Shown here: in pieces, positions 53,073-64,000 of the stretch
How positions within the stretch are numbered: position 1 is the first letter of the stretch
How the letters are laid out: each line of letters opens with the position of its first letter
The notes under the pieces: generated by a model
Told to the model about the DNA's origin: nothing
What the model saw: the letters and a program-made list of their open reading frames with translations, nothing else
Databases searched by the model: none
Position numbers and translations under genes: made by a program
Assembly (NCBI GenBank): GCA_963675135.1
Contig: OY776130.1
Coordinates: 59,739,808 to 59,803,807 of the forward strand
Direction of reading: 5' to 3'
Length of the DNA stretch: 64,000 nucleotides
Source of the DNA: Galeopsis tetrahit
Lineage: Eukaryota > Streptophyta > Magnoliopsida > Lamiales > Lamiaceae

Positions 53073-56049
53073 ATTCTTCGCCAATATCATTAAATCATAT
53101 ATTTGTGAGTTTTTTTCTGTCTTACGTGTCATATCTCAAAATGCTCTATTTTGAAATTCTGCATTCTTGTGAATTCATATTTTTTATGGTTTTTTTTTAA
53201 TTTAATTTTCTTAACCGTTCCTTTAATTTAACCGTATTCTCATCTACGGTTTGATTATTTTTTCATCTCATTTACGGTTTCCTTCTTTTCACCTTTCTTC
53301 TTGCTTCCTTCAAAAACCTCTCCACGCGTCTTCGCTCGATTTCACTCCACGCCATAATGATGCCGCTGGCCGATTCCATTGCTCAATGACCTTTGATGTT
53401 TCTGGATTGCCGCGCCTAAATTCGTAGGGGTTTCTTTCTAATCATTAATCTCCCCCTTTTCTCAATATTTTTATACTGTCTCTCATTTCTGAGTTTTGAT
53501 TTTATTAATTTCTCATTTAATTACAACATTAATTTTTTGGATTCTTATTAAATGGTACCTAATTTTGATTTTACTGCACACCCGCTGCCTCCGCCATATT
53601 TCACACCTCACCACCACCGTTGCCTCTGTAGCATGATGGATTTGTTGTTGCTGTTGATTATCCCAAATGCATCGGAACTTTTGTTTGGTCTCTCTAATGG
53701 CGGTATGAAAGGTGTTTTTTTTTGCAGAGACAGTCTAAACGTTTTAAGTCTCTGTTTGTATTCAATTCTATATTAAATTTCTAAATTAACTAAAATGTTT
53801 GTGTTTGTTTAGGAAGCGTGCATGTATAGAAAAAATAATACCCCGTATATTGTCTTTTGTTTATGAATTTTTGAGAAATTTTGTATTATTAACTAATTTG
53901 AACTGGATTGGTGTAGTCTGATTTTTTTTTGGATAGATTTGACAGAATTCGGATGAGGATGTTTGATTCGTACTACTCTTCTCAAGTAAAATATTATTAT
54001 CTATTTTTCTGTTTATCAACATGTCATTATTTATTTATTGACATTTTATATTTTCAATTACAAATGTGTGCTTCAAACATGACTTCTCTCCGTCTTTCTA
54101 TCTTCTTTCTTGATTAATTATCTTTTATTCCTCTTTCATAGTTATTTGTTATTGTGTACAAACTCTAAATTCTTGATTCCATGTTCTGATTTACATGATT
54201 TTATTTTCGATTATGTTTCTTTTGATTCATTTTTTTTTAACATATTTGCACAAAAAAAAGTCTTGATCTGTTGGATAAAAAAGTTTTGAATTTCCTTCTT
54301 ATTTGGAGGAACTTAATTATGATTTCTCATAGCATTGGTTCTCAATGTTATAGTAATAGAATTAATTTTTCAGTGTCACACTTGATTTATGTATGTTATA
54401 TTATTTTCTATTTCAATTTTGATATTCTGATTTTTGGGATGAAAAATTTTTGGGATTCCTTCGTGCTTGGATAAGAACTTACAAAAACCACAAAGATTCA
54501 TTAGTTTTTGGTCATCTTTTACAATTTCGGTATACGAAGACTTCTGATTCATTTTTTTCCCGAGATTTTACCCTTTTTTTTTGCACACACGGTAATTAAC
54601 AGTCTCACTCCTACATGAGTTTTTTTTTCGCACACACTATAAAATTTGCATTTGTTATTTCAGAACCAATGAATATGCAATTCAATTTTGTATATTTATG
54701 TTAACTCTTTTTGTATTTCGATGTTAAGGTACTGAAGTTCTTCTAATCTCTGTAAGGTTCTTTATCACTCTTATTATTAACAGTTTCCTTCTGCTTATAA
54801 TGATTGAATAAAAAATTATAAACTCTTGCCTTACTAATTCAGCTTCATTATATGTTCATCATATGTGAACCAGGGTGCTCTTTTAAGCAAGCAAGTTCTC
54901 AAGTTTGTGAGCGACCCATTAATTTTTACGTACAAAGTTCCACAAATCGTGTAATCTGTCTTTCTTTCTACTTCTTAATTTTCTGTATGATGGATCAAGC
55001 AATGTATTTTTATTACCAAAGTGTATATGATAAATTATTTGTTTAGACAATTTTTTGAACTCATCAAATTTCATATAATAAAATCTGTATTTGTTATTTT
55101 TAGGAATCAAAGTAAGACATTCAATTGTGTTTGTTTAATAACTTTTTTTTTGTATTTCAAGATTGTGACACCTGAATGGATCCCGATCACGGATCCCGAT
55201 CACGTATGGCCATTTTATTTAACTTTTTTTTCTTCTCCAGTCATTTTTTTTTTGCTTTCCATGAATTTATTTCTGTTTTTAAATCATTTTTCAACTATAT
55301 CTTATTAATCTATATTTGTTTTGCATTTTATCGCCTATAATTTTGTTGATCTTTTTATTTTTGTGCAGGAAATAATAAAGTCTCTAACCAATGCTCACCC
55401 ATCTCTACTAATTGAAGATATCAAAAGAATTTTATTATTTTACTTGGAAATCGAATATATCAAAATAATTTTGTAATTTTAGGTGGGAATGTTATGATTG
55501 TAATAGTTAGATTTAATTTTAAGAAAAACTATTGCATTTTTTTTTAATTCTAGGAAAAAATATGAGATATAGTAAATTTTATTGCATTCTTAAGTCCATA
55601 ATACTCTTATAGTTAATATTGTTCTCTCATTTTGATGTTTCATTTTTCCATTCATATTCTAACTTTTTTTTTTAACCTCTTCTTCCTCTCCACATCCTAA
55701 TGATATTCTCAGATTTGGAATCATTGGGTTCTTCCTCATATACATGAATGATCTATTCCTTTTCATATACATTTAGATTCAAAATCTTGATTTTTTTTAG
55801 TTCCGGTTAGTCTTTTGGTTTTGCTTTTTTTTTTTTTTAATTTCAAATTGGTATATTTTTATATCTTATTTTAATTAGGCTATTACATTTCGAATGAAAG
55901 GTCTTTTTTTTTTTTTTTTTATGATGTAATATAAAATTTTACTCCGATTGTTCAATTGGGTAACAATAAAATGAAATGTTTAAATTTTTTAATTTTTATT
56001 ATTACTATTATTAAATGTGAATTAATTTATTTAAATAAATCGTTTTATT
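53073..56049. other. T-rich region without a supported gene, possible Helitron body
   Basis: Nearly 3 kb dominated by T-rich intron-like sequence. A GC-richer exon-like stretch lies at 53320-53400 and 53575-53700 but has no clear protein. A short direct repeat GGATCCCGATCAC occurs at 55179-55204. It may be the inside of the Helitron ending at 56086, with a decayed captured gene. Confidence 0.4.
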
Positions 56050-56086
56050 TTTTTTTATCCCGCGTAGTACGCGGGTCGTGCACTAG
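56050..56086 (+). mobile_element. Helitron 3' terminus
   Basis: CCCGCGTAGTACGCGGG (56059-56075) is a perfect palindromic hairpin with an 8-bp stem. It is followed by TCGTGCACTAG and a T. This is a textbook plant Helitron 3' end. The 5' TC end was not located with confidence; sequence near 52030 is a possibility. Confidence 0.75.
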
Positions 56087-57118
56087 TTAATATATAAAGG
56101 ACTGATCTGTGCATTAGTGTGCACTCTACACACAGAAGACCAACTCAAAACTTGAAGTTAATAAATACTCACTTGACAGGGTCGAATTATTTTTAAAAAA
56201 AAGTGAATTTAGTGGAGTCTAGTGTGATGTAGGATCAAGTAAATGAGTACGTAGTCTAGTCTGATTTAGTGAGGATAAATTTAATCAGATGTAGAGAAAA
56301 ATATGGTCTAAATTTAAATGAATACAATTTTAAAAATAAAATAATACTCCGTATTAATTTTGTGGATTGTTTTAATAATAGAATACTACGAGTTTTTGAA
56401 CTGAAATATTTCTGTAGGAAACGATTAGTACATAATCTAGCTAGTTACTTAAAATTAAAATTTAAAATTATTTTAAAAAATACACTTGGGTAGAGCATAA
56501 CACTTTTTAGTATGTAAAATATAATGCATTTATTTATTTGTAAAGAATAACTAATAAAGTCAAGTTTTTTTTAAAAAAAATTGTATTATACTCCGTATCT
56601 TTAAAGAAAAAAATATTACTCCAGTTTTTATATTATAACTTGTGCCGTTGGATCACTTAAGTGCACAGTTTAAACCTACTGATCAAATATATTTGGTATA
56701 TGTGTTTGTATATAATACACGCCATGTGTATGACTAACTCGATATAATTGAGGAAATAATAATAATCAATAAATAATCGCGGGAAAGCTGAAATATAGCT
56801 AACCGTTAATCATATAGTGTTGGTAGACTGGTAGCGCCCATTTGTGCATGACACGTTCCCATAACTTTTTACCATTTTAATTAATTTGTAAATGGTACAA
56901 ATTAAAAAAAGTTAACTTAATTAATTTTAATTCCAAATTAAGTCGCCAAAAAATTGCAAAACGACTTCGTTTTTTTATCACATGAAAACTCAATTAGGGA
57001 ATTCTCGATATGAGGCGAACAATTGGCACTAGCTGGTGACATTATTGAATCATTTTCATTTGTTGGGATACGGAATTATTTGAACTGGAAATTATTTTAA
57101 AATTCTAATAAATTAATA
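56087..57118. other. AT-rich intergenic DNA
   Basis: No gene or clear repeat seen beyond short homopolymers and ACTCCGTA-type motifs from decayed MITEs. Confidence 0.55.
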
Positions 57119-57367
57119 CTCCCTCCCTCCATCTGAAATGTCTCATTTGCCTTATATTCTTTATTCACCACCAAATGTAGTCACATACACTTTATGAAAA
57201 TTATCACCCTTCAACCATTACTTAATTACTCAATTTACCATCAACTTTATTTATAAACAATTACTTTATTTACAATGGACTCCACAATACCCTATAATAC
57301 CCTTACTTTATCTACTTTTTTCTTAAAACTTGTGTGCCCCCATGAGACTACTTTTGGTGGATGGAGT
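57119..57367. mobile_element. Stowaway-like MITE
   Basis: Left end CTCCCTCCCTCCATCTGAAA, right end inverse (CTTTTGGTGGATGGAG), flanked by TA at 57117-57118 and 57368-57369. The right terminus is shortened by a few bases. Confidence 0.75.
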
Positions 57368-58420
57368 ACTATATATTAAAACAGACCATTAAAATCTAAA
57401 AGTTATTTTAAAAAATTGTGAATATTTTCCCTAAAGTAATAAACTGTTTTATATATTAGTTTCCAAAATTTTAACCAAATTTCAGTAAATAATTTTGTAA
57501 ATCTTATTTGTTGATTTAAAGGCTTTTTTTTTAAATAGCTTTCTTTTTGCATAAACAAATTTTCAAATTACAAGAATCAGAGGCGGACCTAGTTAAGGGA
57601 CATTGGGGTACAGCCCAATCCCAAAAATTTCGTTTTATATATTACTCCTATGTGTTAAAAAAAAGGGTGGGACTATTTACACCTCCATTTCGGTTTAGAA
57701 CACTCCCCCGATTGATGCACCCCCCTAAAATCGCCTTGAGATAGATGCACACCCCCCTTAATTGTCATAAATGCCCTTCTCTCATAAATTTTCAATTACT
57801 ACTCACACCCCTCTAAACCCTAGTTTTTACTCCATCTTCTTCTTCTCTCCCCCTCTTCCAAACCACTCCACCCACCAACTTCGGCCGCTGCCGGCGACAC
57901 CCACCCTCGCCATCACCGTCTTCGCCGGCGACACCCGCCCTCGCCCCCGCCACCGCGGCCGCCCTTGCCCACCCTTCCGCCCACCATCGTCGATCTGTAA
58001 AAAAAAAAAAAATTCTTTCCAGCGGCCGCCTCCGTCCATCGGCCGCTGCGGCCGCCCCCTCCCTGGTGTCCCGTCCATCATTCTGCCGCTTTCCCCCTCC
58101 CTTCTCCCCCTCTCGATCTATAAAAAAAAAAACAGAGATCGACGCGGCCGCCGCCAGTACCCATCGGCCGCTGCCGCCCCCCAAAGGCCGCCGCCCCCGC
58201 CCATCGGCCGCTCCCATGGAGAGTCTCAAAGGCCTCGTCAATACAGCTTCAAAGCAGTTTTAGCCCAGAAAATCATCCTAAAAAACAAAGAATCGACTCA
58301 AGACCATTGCAAAATTGGGTTTAAGCAAGGACGAAGCTCTTGCAGAGATTGACAAGATTCATAAAGAGTTCTGGGATTGCAAACTGTTAAGGAGTTTTTT
58401 TTTTTCTTTTTTTTCTTAAT

Positions 58421-58506
58421 TTCGACCACTCTAGGTCGATCAAAATACACTCCGTCGACAACAGGGTGTCGACGAGTGTTTTTTTGGTCAACCTAAAATT
58501 GTCGAC
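58421..58506. repeat. long foldback 1 in the 57.7 kb element
   Basis: The arm TTCGACCACTCTAGGTCGAT..CACTCCGTCGAC pairs with the segment ending TAAAATTGTCGACGA with several mismatches over about 38 bases. Confidence 0.8.
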
Positions 58507-58539
58507 GAGTTTTTAAAAAAAAAAATTTTGATCAACTAA

Positions 58540-58598
58540 TGTCGACCATATGCATTCTCGTCGACCAACCAGTGTCGACGAGAGTGAATATGGTCGAC
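58540..58598. repeat. foldback 2 in the 57.7 kb element
   Basis: TGTCGACCATATGCATTCTC + GTCGAC pairs with the inverse copy ending at 58598 with two or three mismatches over 26 bases. The loop is CAACCAGT. Arm sequence matches the foldbacks at 17.9 and 31.05 kb. Confidence 0.88.
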
Positions 58599-58941
58599 AC
58601 TGGTTTGTCGAAATTTAAAAATAAAATTTGAAATTTTTTTAAGTTCTGAATTTTGTTGTTTGTGGTTTGTTGTGTTTGATGGTGGTGGCTGTAGCGGTTG
58701 TGGCTGGATAAAACTTAAGTTTAGGGTTTAAAGGTGAAAAATAGTGCATTTAGTAATGTAATATGACTTAAAGGGTATTTTTGGTTTTTTACATTATTAT
58801 TTTATTATTAAACTCATAGGGGGAGTGTTCTAAACAGAAATGGAGGTGTAAATAGTCCCACCCTAAAAAAAAAAAAAAAAACCCTTTTTTTTCTTTCCCG
58901 GCCCATTCAGAGTATTACCCATACCCAAGGTAATTGGTAAT

Positions 58942-60012
58942 GGGCGCGGTTATAGACACACACCGACCTATTGAGGACACCCACGCGATGAGGACACACA
59001 CCGTTCGGATGAGGACACCCACGGTGAAAATTCAAAAATACCCTTTTTCTTATTAAAACCCTAAATCCTTTTCTATCCTCCACAAATCAGTACACCCACC
59101 CACAATTCTTCATTTTCACCGCTCCTCATTCCTCCGTCGCGCCTCCGCCTCCTTGAAGAAGATGGTCGTCGACGCCGCCTACTTGCTGGAGAAGGGCGCA
59201 GCCCACGCCACCGCCTCCTTCCACGCGGCCGCCGCCCGTTCGCACCCCCCTCCGTCGCCGCCCGCCTCGGTTTTGGAGAAGAAGATCGAAGGCGCAGCTC
59301 CATCGCGTCTCCAGCCTCGCCGCGCACGCCACCGCCCAGCCTCGCACGCTACCGGCCAGCCGCGCACGCCACCGCACGCCTTCTCGTCGCGAACGCTACC
59401 GCACGCCTCCTCGCCGCGAACGCTACCGCACGCCTCCTCGCCGTTCGCAACCGGTAAGTTTAGAAAATTAGGGTTTTTAGAATATTTGAATTTTTTTACA
59501 GATCTGAATGTGTATTAGGGTTTTCTTAGTTTGTTCATTGAACAATTGGAAGTTTTTTAGAAATTATTTTCGTACAATTTGCGTTTCTTCGAAAAACAAT
59601 TCTTGTTCGAAAAAAATTTCCTGACAATTTGTGTTTGTTCGAAAAAAACTTCAAGACAATATGTGTTTGTGCGAAAAAAAATTCCGGGCAACTTGAGTTT
59701 GTTGGGTAATAAATTTAGGACATTTTAGTTTTGTTCTGTTAATATTTTCGAATATCTTAAGAATTTTTTTGTTTTTAATTTTGTTGAAATTTTGTGTTTT
59801 TAGTAATTTTTTTTTTTGTTGAAGTATGGTGTTTGTTTTGGTGTTGACGGTGTTATGATTTTGTAGTTAAATGGAATGGGTGGGTGTACTCATCCTCGGT
59901 TTTTAATAAATTTCACACGAGGGGCATATGTGACATTTCACATATCCTGAAATATTAAAAAAATGTTTGGTGGGTGTACTCAATAGATTGGTGGGTGTGT
60001 ATAACCGCGCCC
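58942..60012. mobile_element. Mutator-like TIR element (third TIR type), 1071 bp
   Basis: Left end GGGCGCGGTTATAGACACAC and right end GTGTGTATAACCGCGCCC, with inner terminal similarity (ACCTATTGAGGACACCCACG versus GGGTGTACTCAATAGATTGG reversed). Target duplication TTGGTAAT, eight bases (58934-58941 and 60013-60020). The interior has a GC-rich block (59100-59450) with a GT donor-like AACCG/GTAAGT, then a degenerate 32-bp-type array (59580-59720) with CGAAAAAAA cores. No transposase. Confidence 0.85.
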
Positions 60013-60020
60013 TTGGTAAT

Positions 60021-61022
60021 TACAATATAGGCGGTCCCTTGTCGGTAGTCTTTACTACTATAAATTATTAAATTCTTTCTTTTTTAATTTCCTTTTTTAA
60101 AGTTTTTTATTCCATTTTTTACATTATTTTCTCTCTCTCAATTACATCACTTATATTTTATATATTGTTTTATCATATTGTATCTCGTACTCATCTATTA
60201 TTTTCTTTTTCACTATCACATCACTTACACTACATTTATTATTTTATCACATTTCTTAATCAAAACACTCAAGAAAAAAGAGAAACTTATAATGAAACGG
60301 AGGAAGTAATTAATATTTTAGTGATAATTTAATTTATGTTAATTGATTATATTTTGGTGATGAATTAGTATATTTTTCTAATATGTTTATGGAATTAATT
60401 GTCCTACATATATAATTAATTCTTTCGAAGTTAGGTGAGTTGTCATCCTAATTTTCTATTCATTAATTATATATGACTCATGTTATTTTGCTACTATAGG
60501 GTTGAAAAGAGTAATTTTTAAAATGAACTATGTAAAAATAGCGTTTCTACAAATCCTTGATAATAATGGAGTAATAAATAGCTTTCAAAATATGAAGACC
60601 CGACATACCTAGTTGTAATTGTATTTCTAATTTTATTTGAATTGAACGGTGTGCAATATCTTATTTATTTACATATTTAATTTAATTGTATGCATTTCAA
60701 ATATAATATATTAATTATTTATAAATATTTTAAAATTATCGTATTGGTACCCCATATACAAAATTCTGGGTCCTGACAAGAATGGACCGAAAAATATTAG
60801 CATAGTCTGCATGTATTTATTTAACTTTGTAATTTTAATTATGCTAGTATTATAAGAAATTAAACGTAGGTAAAATGAATTTGAGGGATCATATTGTGAG
60901 GGTAAAAAAGGATAAGAAAGGTTGCAATTAATATCCAAAACATAGTTTGAAATTTTACATGCAGCAGCAGCTAGAATTATTTGGAACTTGATGGAAGGAT
61001 TCTTCTTCTAAGCTGCATCGCC
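60021..61022. other. intergenic DNA
   Basis: AT-rich. A right-end-like ATGAAACGGAGGAAGTA near 60290-60309 is a decayed MITE terminus without a clear partner. The end of this stretch is the 3' flank of the minus-strand gene at 61023. Confidence 0.5.
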
Positions 61023-61370
61023 TTAATTCTTCTTCTTCCTCTCTTTATCTTGTTCGTCTTGGCTAACTTTTCGTGCTACTTTACTACCTGCAGCTTTAAT
61101 CTTGGCATCTAATTCAAGAAGTTCCTCCAGAATTAGCAAACTACGCCTTGGCTTCTCCTGTTTGCGCCTTTTTTTTCTGAACGACGATGGTGATTCATTC
61201 TTCCCGTTACTGCATCATATCATTACACAATTTTATTAATATATATATTACACTACAGAATGAGAGAGAGTGAGGGGAAACAGTAGTACTGACTCTGAAC
61301 CATTGGCCTTCTTCTTCTTCTTCTCGCCGTCGTCGTCACCGCTGCCACCCGCCGCCACATCAGAAGACAT
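61023..61370 (-). CDS. small lysine-rich protein, two exons, function unknown
   Basis: Exons 61294-61370 and 61023-61209 join (donor GTCAGT, acceptor GATGCAG) to give 87 residues. The N-terminus MSSDVAAGGSGDDDGEK precedes a lysine run. Exon 2 begins in phase 2 and contains SSFRKKRRKQEKPRRSLL, a strong nuclear-localisation-like basic block. A predicted helical stretch follows (ILEELLELDAKIKAAGSKVA), then a charged tail ending KERKKKN. The N-terminus resembles the gene at 51348-51731, and the basic block and splice phase resemble 36744-36949. I do not recognise the family; it may be a lineage-specific nuclear protein. Confidence 0.65.
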
Positions 61371-61958
61371 TCTCCTTCTTTCTTTTCTTGATATACTTTT
61401 CTCTTTAACTGCTCTTCTCACTATCTTCACAACCACTCCTATTTATTCACGGATTTAATCGGATCCTATTATAATTAGTACGCATAATTTTAATTTATAC
61501 GACAGTTTTTTTATTTGAATTAATTTTTAATCAATCCCCACAACATATTTTTTTAAATAGTCACACCACAAAAACATTCACAACAATGAGTTTACAAGAA
61601 TCATATTATAATATTCAGATTTTAATTAATTAATTTTTTTTTATAAATATTTAACTTCTCTAATTTTATATAAATAGTAGTAATGCATAATTTTAAACAA
61701 GTCACGTACCCTATTAAGCTTATAAAGTTATACAAAGCCTAAAGTCCAATTTATTTAAGTAAATAGATTTTTTTTTTTAATCCAATAGGCTAGTATATAT
61801 TTTGGACCCAAATCTGATCCATGTCCTGTAATATACAGTATAAGCTTTATCTGACCATTTTAACATACAATAATTTCTTATTTTTTTAATAGTTACCTTT
61901 TTTTTTTTTTTTACTTTTTTTATTTAATAATTTTCTAGTAACAAAATTTTTTATGGGT

Positions 61959-61994
<36 letters not shown>

Positions 61995-62433
61995 AATGAT
62001 GTTAAATATGTCATTGAACTTAAAAGACCTACACAAATATTCAAGTTCGACATAAGTAAATGAGCCGAGTTTTAGTAGCTTGCCAAAAATTTGTGTGAGA
62101 ACATCTCACGAATCTTTTTACGTGAGACGAATCCTTTTAACCTATATTTCAAAATTTTAGATAGGATAATTTAAATTTTTTTTCAGAATAGTCTTTTTAA
62201 AAAGTCATAATGTTTTAAAAAAAATGATAACATTTTTAACAAAAATGACGTCCCTTTTTACTTAAACACTATCAAACTCTAACATTATCACTTTTATATA
62301 AGAGAATTAAGGGAGACTAAGAATCTCGACGATCTCACCCAAACGAGACCTAATTTCCACACATAGCTACCCTATAATTTCCCATAAAATTATAAAAATA
62401 TACTCTTGTAAATAAAAGAAGTAAATCTTTCAA
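61371..62433. other. intergenic DNA
   Basis: AT-rich sequence separating divergent genes, so it should hold both promoters. It contains poly-T tracts and a (TA)n microsatellite at about 61967-61989. No coding signal. Confidence 0.6.
61967..61989. repeat. (TA)n microsatellite
   Basis: About eleven TA units in intergenic DNA. Confidence 0.85.
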
Positions 62434-63605
62434 ATGTCGTCCAACGACAAATTCGAACGTATTCCCGGGAATCTACGGGAAATCTCTTCTCAGGTCGACA
62501 GAAAGATCACCGATGCAAAAGGTATGCTCAAGATTGCACTTGTATTTCTATTTTGAATTCCAACTTTTATGATTGCTTTAAGTTCATCACTCCAATTTCG
62601 ATTTGAACAGCCTCTATTGTCTATTTCATTTAGGATGAATTAATTTCACATATATATGGACGATTTATGATCTGTCTTTAAAATGAGGATCCGCGTCAAG
62701 ATATTTCAATTCTATACATTGCCCACTTATTGTATAATTAATGTGGATTACAGTTGTTTCCTAGTCGTGATTTTCCATTTTTGCAAATTTTAAAAAATTA
62801 GGAAGAAAAAAAACCTAGTTAGCAGTTCATCAGACTGGTGCTTGATCTAATCTGATTCTTTCGCCGTTTTGTCCACAATGTATAGAGCTAAAATGACTTT
62901 ATTGATGGTTACGAACTCCACACCAACGGCTGTAACTCGAATCAAAGTGAATGAATTCTTGAATCTTTTAACAGCTATTAATAAGAAAAGTTAACAGAAA
63001 TGTGTTCATATACTTTGATTCATGGCCTAGATGTCCACAGAGTGAAGGAAATTGGCTAAATTCTGTTTTACACAGCTATTGAAATGTTCTCGTGCAAGTT
63101 AAATCGTCACGTCTAGTACACACTACACGTGGATGTTTCATCCGGATAGAGGCAACACAGTTTTGACCTATTTAACCAATGAATCCTTCTTCGTGTTTGC
63201 TTACTTCTGGTAGTGGGATTAGCATAATGTATTTGATTAGGTGCAATTGAATTGCTTAATAATCTTTTGATAGATTTCTGATTCTTGTTTTATCTTTAGA
63301 TTATCTGAACACAGTAAACCTACAAAAAATGCTATTCACATAAGTATGGAAGTTTCTCAGCCACAGTTTTCAAGGGCTTATGTTATTTCTTTTGCTGCAC
63401 AATATCTTTTAATCTTTAGCTACTTTTCAAAATTACAGAACACAATCATACTTATTTATACATTAATGATAATATATTTATCGCTGAAATTGACTCCTCC
63501 TCCTTTGGTTCAGCAATTTATTTTTTAATGAAGTAAATTATGAAAGCTAATTTCAATAACAGAATCATAATTGCAGGGAAAACTCCAGAAGGAGAAGTGA
63601 ACTAA
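62434..63605 (+). CDS. candidate short two-exon gene, function unknown
   Basis: Exon 1 (62434-62521) reads MSSNDKFERIPGNLREISSQ, then VDRKITDAK, and ends at a GTATGC donor in phase 1. The next convincing acceptor, ATTGCAG at 63576, opens an exon reading KTPEGEVN and then TAA at 63603-63605, in the matching phase. The spliced product would be only 38 residues. The coding-like composition of exon 1 and perfect phase agreement favour a real gene, but additional internal exons in the 1-kb intron may have been missed. Not recognised. Confidence 0.4.
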
Positions 63606-64000
63606 CTCTCTAAGTAGCATTGTAGCTGAAGAAACAGATACGAGAAGCCAATGATATTCCAGCAAAACATATCCGTTTTTTCTTCTCTGTTCCGATTAGT
63701 TAACACGTGTTCTGTTTGAGGTACAGGCAAGTAATTGAAGACTTTAAATTATTATTCCTTCCAAACTCAGAGATGTTAAATTTAATGGTCATATAGTTTG
63801 GATACGAGAGACGTTGGCCCAAAATGCATTGTCAGACTTAAGTCTTTATGACAAGTAATTGAACTGTTAAAATTATTGTTCCTTCCAAAATCAGGAATGT
63901 TAAATTTAACATTAAAGACAAGGAATGATAATCTAACGGTCACGTGGTTTAGAAATGGGAGTCGTTGGCCGAAAAGGCAACATATTTATTGGCCACATTA
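63606..64000. other. 3' flank with a direct duplication
   Basis: Probable 3' untranslated region of the candidate gene followed by a diverged direct repeat (63727-63825 and 63850-63980). No gene. Confidence 0.5.
63727..63980. repeat. about 100-bp diverged direct repeat
   Basis: Two copies starting CAAGTAATTGAA and containing ATTCCTTCCAAA or GTTCCTTCCAAA, ATGTTAAATTTAA and CGTTGGCC. The second copy has an insertion of about 20 bases. Confidence 0.75.

Larger units (their letters stand above)
57665..58863. mobile_element. Mutator-like TIR element (family A), 1199 bp
   Basis: Left end GGGTGGGACTATTTACACCT and right end AGGTGTAAATAGTCCCACCC are perfect inverses and continue into CCATTTCGGTTTAGAACACT. 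Nine-base target duplication TAAAAAAAA (57656-57664 and 58864-58872), in an A-rich site. The interior has a GC-rich Pro/Arg-coding block (57870-58230) and two foldbacks with GTCGAC (58421-58506 and 58540-58598). There is an apparent small open frame at the block, but no transposase. Confidence 0.88.

Noticed and set aside
57771..58352. 193-residue proline/arginine-rich frame
   Set aside because: It starts inside a TIR element, has low-complexity GC-rich composition and an equally long frame on the opposite strand.
59153..59518. 121-residue frame in the 58.9 kb TIR element
   Set aside because: Low-complexity His/Pro/Ala repeats (TPHAFSSRTLPHAS) inside a transposon, with overlapping frames on the other strand. 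A captured exon remains possible, but a gene is not supported.
1..64000. CRISPR arrays, bacterial operons or insertion sequences
   Set aside because: The spliced genes and plant transposons show this is eukaryotic nuclear DNA. The regular arrays are tandem minisatellites without unique spacers.

Overview
The window is nuclear DNA of a flowering plant, most likely a eudicot. Genes have short GT-AG introns in AT-rich sequence. The recognisable proteins belong to land-plant families (EFR3-type ARM-repeat protein, AN1/C2H2 stress-associated protein, DHNA-CoA thioesterase, GH28 polygalacturonase). The intergenic space is packed with plant transposons: Stowaway-like MITEs, CACTA-type MITEs, Helitron ends, a Ty1/Copia element and Mutator-like TIR elements with 9-bp target duplications. 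I cannot name the species from the sequence.

Layout. 0.5-1.4 kb: a small mitochondrial-membrane protein gene (minus strand). 1.5-7.0 kb: AT-rich DNA with a 63-bp tandem repeat, weak small-exon candidates and a Stowaway-like MITE. 8.1-13.7 kb: a 19-exon EFR3-like gene (minus), intact except for one extra base in exon 6. 15.2-17.1 kb: an AN1/C2H2 zinc-finger SAP gene (minus). 19.4 kb: a small one-TM protein gene (plus). 24.0-24.8 kb: a DHNA-CoA thioesterase gene with a peroxisomal C-terminus (plus). 25.1-27.5 kb: a nine-exon polygalacturonase (minus). 29.5-34.3 kb: a nest of four Mutator-like TIR elements. 35.1-36.9 kb: two small genes for charged proteins. 37-43 kb: repeats and decayed transposon DNA. 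43.3-50.1 kb: a Copia element, a truncated gene of the pyridoxamine-phosphate-oxidase-like family and a third LTR piece, together bounded by a 5-bp duplication. 51.3 and 61.0 kb: two small genes with similar N-termini. 52.4-56.1 kb: a 23-bp array, a SINE-like pol III unit and a Helitron end. 57.7-60.0 kb: two more Mutator-like elements. 62.4-63.6 kb: a short two-exon gene candidate.

The host genes are unrelated housekeeping or developmental genes and form no pathway. The most interesting material is the transposon complement. The TIR elements at 17.4, 30.6, 31.8, 33.0 and 57.7 kb share internal foldbacks built on GTCGAC, and three of them carry about 33-bp-period arrays of small palindromes. 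The Copia unit appears to carry an intron-containing host gene fragment between its second LTR and a third, truncated LTR. All splice models were made by eye from open frames and GT/AG sites. Family names are from recall, and no database was searched.
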